A stretch of DNA of 64,000 nt from Agrococcus pavilionensis RW1 (GTDB lineage Bacteria > Actinomycetota > Actinomycetes > Actinomycetales > Microbacteriaceae), in the NCBI RefSeq assembly GCF_000400485.1, contig NZ_ASHR01000014.1, positions 1-64,000 of the forward strand, written 5' to 3'. Position numbers and translations under genes: made by a program. Below are positions 55,700 through 64,000 of the stretch, one piece after another. The notes beneath the pieces were generated by a model, which did no database searches, had not been told where the DNA came from, and saw nothing but the letters and a program-made list of their open reading frames with translations. Each line of letters opens with the position of its first letter. Within the stretch, counting starts at the first letter, position 1.

Positions 55700-55720
55700 G
55701 AGGCTGGGGACCGGTGACAG

Positions 55721-55774
55721 CGGAATCCGCGCGGCTCGCGATCGCTTCGCGATCGCTCGGACCGGCGGATTCCG
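55721..55774. repeat. Nested palindrome
   Basis: An outer 10-bp stem cggaatccgc (55721-55730) / gcggattccg (55765-55774) holds an inner 7-bp stem gcgatcg (55738-55744) / cgatcgc (55750-55756). No gene is seen in this stretch. Confidence 0.7.
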
Positions 55775-55785
55775 TATGAACCTAC

Positions 55786-55933
<148 letters not shown>

Positions 55934-55979
55934 GTGCTGCCCGACTCGAGCCTAGGCTCGCGCGTGCAACCGCACCAGT

Positions 55980-56882
55980 CTACCCGACGTCGCGGGGCAC
56001 GAGCGACATCACGACCGCCTCCGGGGGAGTGCCGAGCCGGAACGGCGCGAAGATCGACGATCCGATGCCCTGCGAGACCCCGAGCGGCACCGAGCGCCCC
56101 TCGTGGCTCCACGTGCTGACCCCCGAGGCCTGCGCGCGCGGGATGTCGCAGTTCGTGACGATCGCGTGCCCGCCCGGCACCCGCACCTGGCCGCCGTGCG
56201 TGTGCCCCGCGAGGATCGCATCCGCCCCGAGGTCGACGAAGGCGTCGAGGATGCGCCGGTACGGCGCGTGCGTGATGCCGAGCGTCGTGCGCGGCGCGTC
56301 GCCGAGCGCCTTCCGCATGCGCGAGATGGCCGCCTCGGTCTCGTCGAGCCGATCCCAGGAGCGATGCGGGTCGGCGACGCCGAAGGCGGCGATCGTCGTC
56401 CCCTTGACCTCGATCGCGCGCGCCGAGTTGTTGACGTCGAGCCAGCCGAAGCCCTCGTAGGCTCGCTCGAGCGCCGCGAGGTCGAGCCGTTCGGGGCCGC
56501 TGCCCGCGGGCTCCTTCGAGGGCCCGGCGAAGTAGCGCAACGGGTTCTTCAGCTGCGGCCCGAAGACGTCGTTCGAGCCGTGCACGAAGAAGCCGGGCAC
56601 GCCCTGGAAGACGCGCAGCGCATCCGCCAGCACAGGCACTGCGGCGCTGTGGCCGAGGCTGTCGCCCGTGTTGACGATGAGGTCGGGCTCGACCGACGCG
56701 AGCCCCTCGAGCCACTCGAGCTTCGCGCGCTGCCACGGCGCGAGGTGGATGTCGGCGAGGTGCAGGAGCGTCAGCGGGCGGGCGCCCGCCGGCAGGATGC
56801 GCAGCTGCTCATGGCGGATGCGGAAGGCGCGCGGCTCGATCGCGGTCGCGTAGGCGCCGACGGCGGCGCCGGCGGCGAGCAC
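55980..56882 (-). CDS. Calcineurin-like metallophosphoesterase
   Basis: The 300-residue protein has an N-terminal hydrophobic segment (LAAGAAVGAYATA) that may anchor it, then the metallophosphoesterase motifs in order: HLADIHLAP (D-x-H), NTGDSLG (GD), HGSNDVFG (in place of GNHD), THAP and GHTHGG. It resembles YkuE-type membrane-linked esterases. GTG 56882 lies 31 nt after the stop of the PBP gene on the same strand, so they are probably co-transcribed. The substrate could be a wall- or lipid-linked phosphate, but this is speculation. Confidence 0.87.
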   Translation of the reverse strand: MLAAGAAVGAYATAIEPRAFRIRHEQLRILPAGARPLTLLHLADIHLAPWQRAKLEWLEGLASVEPDLIVNTGDSLGHSAAVPVLADALRVFQGVPGFFVHGSNDVFGPQLKNPLRYFAGPSKEPAGSGPERLDLAALERAYEGFGWLDVNNSARAIEVKGTTIAAFGVADPHRSWDRLDETEAAISRMRKALGDAPRTTLGITHAPYRRILDAFVDLGADAILAGHTHGGQVRVPGGHAIVTNCDIPRAQASGVSTWSHEGRSVPLGVSQGIGSSIFAPFRLGTPPEAVVMSLVPRDVG

Positions 56883-56913
56883 GCCGCCGACGACCGCGCC
56901 GAGGGCCCGCGGG

Positions 56914-59478
56914 CTAGCAGCCAGGGTCGCCCCCGGAGGCGTTCGTGCCCACGACGAGCGAGATCGGGTCTGTCGGTGCGCCGGGGCTGCCCGCGAGCGG
57001 GTTCTGCGCGAGCACGGTGCAGAGGTTGCCCGCGCCGTGGTCCTGCCACGTCACCTGCACGAGCGCGGGATCGAAGCCCGCGTCGGCGAGCGTCGCCTTC
57101 GCATCGGCGAGCGACTGCGCCACCAGATCGGGCCACGTCTGCGCCCCATCCGATGCTTGCGTCGGGTTCGACGCGGGGGCGCCGCTCGAGGGGTAGATGA
57201 TGATCGGCGTCGACGTCGTCACGAGCGCGCCCGCGCCGGGCGCGGTGTACTCGACGCTGCCCTCGGCTTGCGTGCCCTCGACCGGGTCGGCGACCTGCAC
57301 GGTGAAGCCGGCGGCCTCGAGCGCAGCCTGCGCGTCGGCGACCGGCTGGCCGCTCACATCCGGCAGCTCGCTCGCGTTGCCGCGCAGCGTGTCTGCATCG
57401 GGCGTGAGGAACTGCCCACCGGGGTAGCGGGCGATCGCCTCACCCATCGCGGTGCGGAAGATGGTCGAGCGCACGTTCCAGCGCGACTGCAGGTTGTACT
57501 TGCCCGAGATGTTGCCGACCCACACGGAGGTCGCGACAGTCGGGCTCGAGCCGTTCACCCACGTCTGCTCGACGTTGTTGTTCGTGCCGGTCTTCGAGAC
57601 GACGGGGGTTGGCCCGGGCGGGTTGTTCGCCGGGTTGCGCTCCGTGACGGTCTGCAGCACCGACTGCATCACCGAGGCGACCTGCGGCGAGATGGCCTGC
57701 TGGCAGTCCTGCCGCGGCGGCTGCACCTCGGTGCCGTCCCGCGCGACGATGCGGTCGATCGCGATCGGCTCGCAGTGCACGCCGCCGTTCGCGATCGTCG
57801 CGAACGCCTCGGCCATGCTCATCGGCGAGACGAGCGAGCCCGAGCCGAGGATGGCGGAGGGGTACATCTCCCACTCGCCGCCGTTCGCCGGCTCCGCGCC
57901 CATCGCGGTCGCGACCTCGAAGATGCCGCACGTGTCGACCTGGCTCGCCATCCGCATCGTGCCGGTGTTGACCGAGTTCACCATGATCTCGGTGGGCGTC
58001 ATGCGGTTGTACTCGTTGCCCTCGTTGTTCTGCGGGTCGTAGTCCTCGTGGAACATCGCGCCGCCGTCGAGGCAGCTCGCGCGGAAGTCGCCCGACTTCC
58101 ACTCGTTGCGGGTGGCGTCGATCGCGGCGTTGACCGAGTTGCCCTCGATGATCCACTGCGCGAGCGTGAAAATCTTGAAGCCCGAGCCCGGCTGGAAGCC
58201 GCCGGAGCGGCCGTGCGAGTAGTCGACGTTGAAGTTGAGCGCCGTCGCGGTCGGCGGCGCCTCGTCGGTGGGCGAGTAGTCCTTGTTCTGCACCATCGAG
58301 AGCACGCGGCCGGTGCCGACCTCGAGCTGGATGGCGGCGCCGCCCGAGCGCCAGCGCGTCTCGTCGTTCGGCACGAGGGTGTCGACCGACTCCTGGACGA
58401 CGTCGCTCAGGCCGACGTCGACCGAGGTGAAGATCTGGTAGCCGCCCTGCGCGAGCGCGCGCGCGTTGTCCTCGGGTGTCGCGCCGAGGATGTGCTGGCC
58501 GTCGACCTGGTCCTTCGCGAGCACCTGCTGCACGTAGTCGCAGAAGAAGCGCGTCGAATCGTAGCCCGCGATGCACCCGTTGTTGGGCGGCTGGATGTTG
58601 ACGAAGCTCTCGTCCACCGGGGTCGCGAGCGCGGCGTCGCGCTCCTCGGCGGTGATGAAGCCCTCGGTCGCCATGTTGCGGATGATGAAGTCGCGCCGCT
58701 CCTGGTTGCGCGCGAAGTTGTCGGCGCTGAACAGGTTGCGGATCGACGGGTTCTGCACCGTGGCGATGAGGGCCGCCGACTCGGCGACCGACAGCTCGGC
58801 GGCGGGCTTGCCGAAGATGCGCTGCGCGCCCGACTCGATGCCGTAGACGTTGCCGCCGAAGTTCGCGATGTTGAGGTACGCGAGCAGGATCTCGTTCTTC
58901 GTGTAGCGCTGCTCGAGGCTGATCGCGAGCCGCATCTCGGCGAGCTTGCGCTGGTACGACTCGGTGTACTGCTGGTCGCACACCGCCTGGGCCGCCTCGT
59001 CGTCCGAGAGGCACGCGTCGATCGCGATCTGCTGGCGCACGAGCTGCATCGTGAGCGTCGATGCGCCCGACTCGCCGCCGAAGCCGAGCTGCGAGAGGCC
59101 GGCGCGCACGACCGAGGGGGCGTCGACGCCGCTGTGCGAGTAGTAGCGGCGGTCCTCGCCGGCGACGAGCGCGTCGACCGCGGTGCGCGGCACCTGCTGC
59201 CACTGCAGCACCTGGCGGTCCTGGCTGTAGAACTGCGCGATCTCGACCGGCTGCCCGTCGCGGAGGCCGTAGATGCGATTGCGCTCGGCCTGCTGGGTGA
59301 TCTGCGAGTACGTCGGCAGGCTCTCGAAGATGTCGAGGCCGCTGTTGGCGGTGCTCGACGCGACCGCCAGGGCAGGGGTCAGCGTCGCCGAGACGAGGAT
59401 GCCGGCGATCGCGCTGAACCCGATGAGACCCAGGAGGGAGCCGAGCAGGCTTCCTGGCTTGTGACGTGAAGCGGCCAT
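56914..59478 (-). CDS. Bifunctional penicillin-binding protein (class A) with PASTA domains
   Basis: The 854-residue protein has a short cytoplasmic tail and membrane helix (about 10-40). A GT51 transglycosylase follows, with catalytic Glu108 in AGEDRRYYSHSGVD and GASTLTMQLVRQQ. The transpeptidase has active Ser432 (S-G-F-K), S-V-N (502-504) and K-T-G (629-631). Two C-terminal PASTA repeats (about 704-763 and 780-846) may bind peptidoglycan. It polymerises and cross-links peptidoglycan. The chain ends in a Cys after a Gly-rich tail. ATG 59478 follows TACCCT by 8 nt. Its stop is 31 nt before the metallophosphoesterase start. Confidence 0.94.
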   Translation of the reverse strand: MAASRHKPGSLLGSLLGLIGFSAIAGILVSATLTPALAVASSTANSGLDIFESLPTYSQITQQAERNRIYGLRDGQPVEIAQFYSQDRQVLQWQQVPRTAVDALVAGEDRRYYSHSGVDAPSVVRAGLSQLGFGGESGASTLTMQLVRQQIAIDACLSDDEAAQAVCDQQYTESYQRKLAEMRLAISLEQRYTKNEILLAYLNIANFGGNVYGIESGAQRIFGKPAAELSVAESAALIATVQNPSIRNLFSADNFARNQERRDFIIRNMATEGFITAEERDAALATPVDESFVNIQPPNNGCIAGYDSTRFFCDYVQQVLAKDQVDGQHILGATPEDNARALAQGGYQIFTSVDVGLSDVVQESVDTLVPNDETRWRSGGAAIQLEVGTGRVLSMVQNKDYSPTDEAPPTATALNFNVDYSHGRSGGFQPGSGFKIFTLAQWIIEGNSVNAAIDATRNEWKSGDFRASCLDGGAMFHEDYDPQNNEGNEYNRMTPTEIMVNSVNTGTMRMASQVDTCGIFEVATAMGAEPANGGEWEMYPSAILGSGSLVSPMSMAEAFATIANGGVHCEPIAIDRIVARDGTEVQPPRQDCQQAISPQVASVMQSVLQTVTERNPANNPPGPTPVVSKTGTNNNVEQTWVNGSSPTVATSVWVGNISGKYNLQSRWNVRSTIFRTAMGEAIARYPGGQFLTPDADTLRGNASELPDVSGQPVADAQAALEAAGFTVQVADPVEGTQAEGSVEYTAPGAGALVTTSTPIIIYPSSGAPASNPTQASDGAQTWPDLVAQSLADAKATLADAGFDPALVQVTWQDHGAGNLCTVLAQNPLAGSPGAPTDPISLVVGTNASGGDPGC

Positions 59479-59486
59479 AGCATACG

Positions 59487-59492
59487 AGGGTA
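59487..59492 (-). promoter_or_regulatory. -10 box TACCCT of the PBP gene (possibly leaderless)
   Basis: On the minus strand TACCCT ends 8 nt before ATG 59478. No ribosome site is visible. Confidence 0.4.
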
Positions 59493-59528
59493 CGGCACCG
59501 ACCTATGAGAGCTGAGGGCTGCAGAACG

Positions 59529-59696
59529 ATGGCGACCACGACTTGGGAGTACGCGACGACGCCGCTGCTCATCCACCGCGAGACGGCGATCCTCAACACC
59601 TGGGGAGCCGACGGATGGGAGCTCGTGCACGTCGCGAACGGTCCCGAGGGCGGGCTCGTCGCGTTCCTGAAGCGCCCGATCGAGGCCGGCGCGTGA
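59529..59696 (+). CDS. Small DUF4177-like protein
   Basis: The 55-residue protein reads TTTWEYATTPLLIHRETAIL, then WGADGWELVHVANGPEG. The W-E-Y start and G-W-E-L-V core match the DUF4177 type of small proteins. Function unknown. ATG 59529 has gaggg upstream. RidA begins with a 4-nt overlap. This two-gene unit is divergent from the PBP gene. Confidence 0.75.
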   Translation: MATTTWEYATTPLLIHRETAILNTWGADGWELVHVANGPEGGLVAFLKRPIEAGA

Positions 59697-60151
59697 GCGT
59701 CGCGCAGCGGCTCGAGGAGCTCGGGTTCGAGCTGCCCGCGGTCGTCCCGCCGGTCGCCTCCTACGTGCCCGCGGTGTCGGCGAACGGCTTCGTCTACACC
59801 TCCGGCCAGCTGCCGATGGTCGACGGGCAGCTGCCCCGCACGGGCAAGGTCGGCGCGGAGGTCTCGGCCGACGAGGCGATGCTCGACGCGAAGCAGTGCG
59901 CGCTCAACGCGCTCGCGGCGATCGCCGCCGAGATCGGCTCGCTCGACCGCATCACGCGCATCGTGAAGGTCGTCGGCTTCGTCGCGTCGGCGGATGGGTT
60001 CCACGGCCAGCCGGGCGTCGTCAACGGCGCGAGCAACGTGCTCGGCGAGATCTTCGGCGATGCCGGCAAGCACGCCCGCAGCGCCGTCGGCGTCGCGGAG
60101 CTGCCGCTCGGCGCGCCGGTCGAGGTCGAGGTCATCGCGGCCTTCGCCTGA
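59693..60151 (+). CDS. RidA-family enamine/imine deaminase
   Basis: The 152-residue protein has the YjgF/RidA fold with NGFVYTSGQLPMVDGQ near the N-terminus and the C-terminal GVAELPLGAPVEVEVIAAFA. The binding-site Arg is in KHARSAVGV. It hydrolyses reactive enamines, or belongs to the related subfamilies of unknown activity. GTG 59693 overlaps the DUF4177-like stop by 4 nt. A cluster of 31-bp palindromes follows 15 nt after the stop. Confidence 0.88.
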   Translation: MSVAQRLEELGFELPAVVPPVASYVPAVSANGFVYTSGQLPMVDGQLPRTGKVGAEVSADEAMLDAKQCALNALAAIAAEIGSLDRITRIVKVVGFVASADGFHGQPGVVNGASNVLGEIFGDAGKHARSAVGVAELPLGAPVEVEVIAAFA

Positions 60152-60165
60152 CCCGCCTGCCGATC

Positions 60166-60357
60166 GTCGAGTAGGCCCGCAGGGCCGTATCGAGACGGGG
60201 CGACCGGTCTCGATACGCGCCTGCGGCGCTACTCGACCAGCGCAGCGATCCGATCGTCGAGTAGGCCCGCAGGGCCGTATCGAGACGGCAGCGATCGGTC
60301 TCGATACGCGCCTTCGGCGCTACTCGACCAGCGGAGTGGCGCTACTCGACCAACGGG
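60166..60357. repeat. Four 31-bp palindromic elements in alternating orientation
   Basis: Copies lie at 60166-60196 (-), 60207-60237 (+), 60256-60286 (-) and 60298-60328 (+), with a half copy at 60339-60357. The - copies are exact reverse complements of the 5.9-kb elements. The + copies carry different inner stems (gcgcc-tgc-ggcgc and gcgcc-ttc-ggcgc). The pair is duplicated with a 90-bp period, as in BIME-type arrays. It fills the gap between the convergent ridA-like and acs genes. Confidence 0.9.
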
Positions 60358-60361
60358 GCGA

Positions 60362-62305
<1,944 letters not shown>

Positions 62306-62573
62306 TGGGCTTCTCCTGACTTCTTCGTCCGCGGTCGAGTCTATGCACGCGCCGATGCGAGCGCCGCAGTGTTGCTCCCGGTTGCGCATGATTGCGTGCC
62401 TAGCATTGGCCTCGTCGGCCCTGCCGACGCGAGCAGGCGACCGACGGATCCCCCCCCATTCGTCCCCCTGCGGCGGCGTCCTCCATCCCCCGGTGGGCGC
62501 CGCCTTGCTCGTCCTGCGGCACTGGCTCTCCACAGGCGGATGCGTCGGGCCGGCCGGGTCGCGCTCGCGCCGC

Positions 62574-62579
62574 TACCGT
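62574..62579 (+). promoter_or_regulatory. -10 box TACCGT of the tad locus
   Basis: TACCGT ends 8 nt before GTG 62588. Confidence 0.4.
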
Positions 62580-62587
62580 GCGGGCTC

Positions 62588-63592
62588 GTGCAGGCTCGAT
62601 CGCGGGGCGTCCCCTTCGTCGCCGGCGCCGATCGCGCGGTCGACGCGGGGCCGGCGCGGACGAGCGCCGCCGGGGCGCCGCTGCGCGAGTTCGCCGAGCT
62701 CGCGCCGCTCGTGGCTGAGGCGGCGGTGACGGATGTGTTCGTCACCGGCGGGCAGGTGTGGGTCGATCGCGGCGCGGGCGCCGAGCTGGTGCCGCTGCGG
62801 CTCGCGCCGGAGCGGGCGCGGGCGCTCGCCGTCGCGCTCGTCGCCGCCGGCGGCCGGCACGTCGACGAGGCGACGCCATGCGTCGACGTGCGGCTCCACG
62901 ACGGCATCCGGGTGCACGCCGTGCTGCCGCCGATCGCGGTGGCGGGCGCGCAGCTCTCGATCCGGCTGCCGCGCGTGCAGCCGCTCTCGCTCGACGAGCT
63001 CGAGGCGAGCGGCTGCTTCGCGATCGTGCCGCTCGATCGGGTGCGCGAGCTTGTCGATCGGCGCGCGAACGTGCTCGTCACCGGTGCGGCCGGCTCGGGC
63101 AAGACGACGCTGCTCGGCGCGATGCTCTCGGGCGCGTCGCCCGCCGAGCGCATCGTGACGATCGAGGACGTCGCCGAGCTGCGCATCCGCCACCCGCACG
63201 TCGTCGCGCTCGAGGCTCGGCAGGCGAACGCCGAGGGCGCGGGTGCGATCGGCCTCGAGCAGCTCGTGCGCGAGGCGCTGCGCATGCGACCCGACCGGCT
63301 CGTGCTGGGGGAGTGCCGCGGCGCGGAGGTGCGCGAGCTGCTCTCGGCGCTCAACACCGGGCACGACGGCGGCGCCGGCACGCTGCACGCCAACTCGCTG
63401 AGCGACGTGCCCGCGCGGCTCGAGGCGCTCGGCGCCGTCGCGGGGCTCTCGCCGCCCGCGCTCGCGCGGCAGGCGGTGAGCGCGCTCGACGCGGTGCTGC
63501 ACGTCGAGCGCGACGCGCGCGGCCGCCGGAGCATCGCTGCGATCGGATCGCTCGCGCTCGACGGCGAGCGGCTCGCGGTGCGGCCGCGATGA
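62588..63592 (+). CDS. tadA: TadA/CpaF-type secretion ATPase
   Basis: The 334-residue protein has the GspE/VirB11 core: Walker A GAAGSGKTT (about residues 172-180), the ASP-box IVTIEDVAELRI, the His-box LNTGHDGGAGTLHANS and Walker B LVLGECRG. The N-terminal domain is short, giving a compact actinobacterial TadA. It would power assembly of tight-adherence pili. GTG 62588 is chosen for the -10 box. The next gene overlaps by 4 nt and is TadB-like. Confidence 0.88.
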   Translation: MQARSRGVPFVAGADRAVDAGPARTSAAGAPLREFAELAPLVAEAAVTDVFVTGGQVWVDRGAGAELVPLRLAPERARALAVALVAAGGRHVDEATPCVDVRLHDGIRVHAVLPPIAVAGAQLSIRLPRVQPLSLDELEASGCFAIVPLDRVRELVDRRANVLVTGAAGSGKTTLLGAMLSGASPAERIVTIEDVAELRIRHPHVVALEARQANAEGAGAIGLEQLVREALRMRPDRLVLGECRGAEVRELLSALNTGHDGGAGTLHANSLSDVPARLEALGAVAGLSPPALARQAVSALDAVLHVERDARGRRSIAAIGSLALDGERLAVRPR

Positions 63593-64000
63593 GCGGCGAC
63601 GTCGCGCTCGACGACACCGCCGCGACGGTGCACCGGCTCGCGGCGCTCGTCGCGGGCGGGGTGCCGCTGGCGCGAGCCTGGGCGGTGCTCGGCACGGATG
63701 CGTCGGCGCTCGACGCGCGAGCCGGCGGGCTCGTGCGCGCGGTGCTCGCGGTCGCCGGCGAGGCGGGCGCCCCGATGGCGCCGACGCTCGAGCGGCTCGC
63801 GGCCCTGCTGCGCGAGCAGTCAGCGCAGCGCCGCGCGCTCGAGGCGGCGCTCGCCGGTCCGCGGGCGACCGCGCGGCTCGTGATGCTGCTGCCGGTGGTC
63901 GCGCTCGGCTTCGGGCTCGCGCTCGGGCTCGACGTGGTGGGCGCCGCGACGGGCGGCGGGATCGGGTCGTGGTCGGTCGCGGCAGGGGCGCTGCTGATGG
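63589..64000 (+). CDS. TadB-like type II secretion F-domain protein (runs off window)
   Basis: The visible 137 residues start TVHRLAALVAGGVPLARAWAVLG, the T2SSF-domain pattern, followed by LERLAALLREQSAQRRALEAAL and the first membrane helix (LVMLLPVVALGFGLALGLDV). It overlaps TadA by 4 nt, as expected of the tad inner-membrane platform protein. The C-terminal part and the rest of the locus lie outside. Confidence 0.8.
   Translation, partial: MSGDVALDDTAATVHRLAALVAGGVPLARAWAVLGTDASALDARAGGLVRAVLAVAGEAGAPMAPTLERLAALLREQSAQRRALEAALAGPRATARLVMLLPVVALGFGLALGLDVVGAATGGGIGSWSVAAGALLM

Noticed and set aside
60166-60357. CRISPR array or att site cluster
   Set aside because: Elements alternate in orientation, spacers are short and similar, and the family recurs at other 3' gaps.
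62453-62460. C8 run as a phase-variable tract
   Set aside because: It lies in an intergenic region far from the -10 box of either neighbour; a run this short is expected in such GC-rich DNA.

Overview
The window is a high-GC, densely coded actinobacterial chromosome segment. NusG, L11, L1, L10 and L7/L12, DnaX and RecR with an SRP RNA upstream, LysC-Asd, Pta-AckA, Mqo and Acs are all present. Many GTG starts, many probably leaderless genes with a TANNNT box 6 to 8 nt before the start codon, a DUF6226-like gene, cell-wall-binding repeats on a subtilase and a tad locus fit the family Microbacteriaceae (an Agrococcus-like genus is my guess). No integrase, transposase, plasmid or phage structural gene was seen.

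Layout. 0-2 kb: end of nusG, then rplK-rplA, then a 102-bp tandem repeat. 2-8.8 kb: peptide ABC importer (binding protein and two permeases on +, a fused double ATPase on -), and a quinone-reductase-like enzyme. 8.8-14.4 kb: DUF998 membrane protein, hydrolase, YqaJ-like nuclease, APH-like kinase, and an OmpR-type two-component pair. 14.4-15.8 kb: L10 leader with rplJ-rplL, then a broken helix-hairpin-helix gene. 15.8-24.2 kb: DUF6226-like gene, ABC exporter, ATL protein, and a ROK repressor followed by a monosaccharide ABC importer. 24.3-32 kb: transsulfuration pair (CBS and cystathionine gamma-synthase/lyase), MFS carrier, SRPBCC protein, small membrane protein, amidohydrolase and Bcr/CflA efflux pump. 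32-38.2 kb: HerA-like ATPase coupled to a membrane histidine kinase, convergent with an overlapping operon of receiver protein, HEAT-repeat protein and processive GT2 glycosyltransferase. 38.3-42.4 kb: tRNA-Ser(GGA) and a 1312-residue secreted subtilase. 42.5-46.8 kb: pta-ackA and a membrane cytochrome-b5 fusion. 46.9-52.7 kb: SRP RNA, dnaX, recR, lysC, asd. 52.8-55.6 kb: mqo, a LuxR-type regulator, tdk. 55.6-60.2 kb: repeat-rich gap, tRNA-Pro(CGG), metallophosphoesterase, PASTA-PBP, DUF4177-like protein, RidA. 60.2-64 kb: acs and the start of a tad pilus locus.

The genes group into nutrient uptake (peptides, sugars), acetate metabolism at both ends (Pta-AckA and Acs), sulfur and aspartate-family amino acids, wall synthesis and surface functions, and housekeeping translation and DNA replication.

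Two things stand out. First, the 33.8-38.2 kb block looks like a signal-controlled exopolysaccharide module. It has a membrane sensor kinase, a receiver-only regulator, a membrane-anchored HEAT protein and a hyaluronan-synthase-like transferase; three of the genes overlap by 4 nt. Second, gene ends facing each other are often closed by palindromic repeats from at least three families. Two of these families differ between copies by compensated base-pair changes, so the folded shape appears to be conserved. A tRNA-Pro 3' end is also present as an inverted partial copy. Positions, motifs and repeat comparisons were read by eye; family names come from recognition, not database searches.
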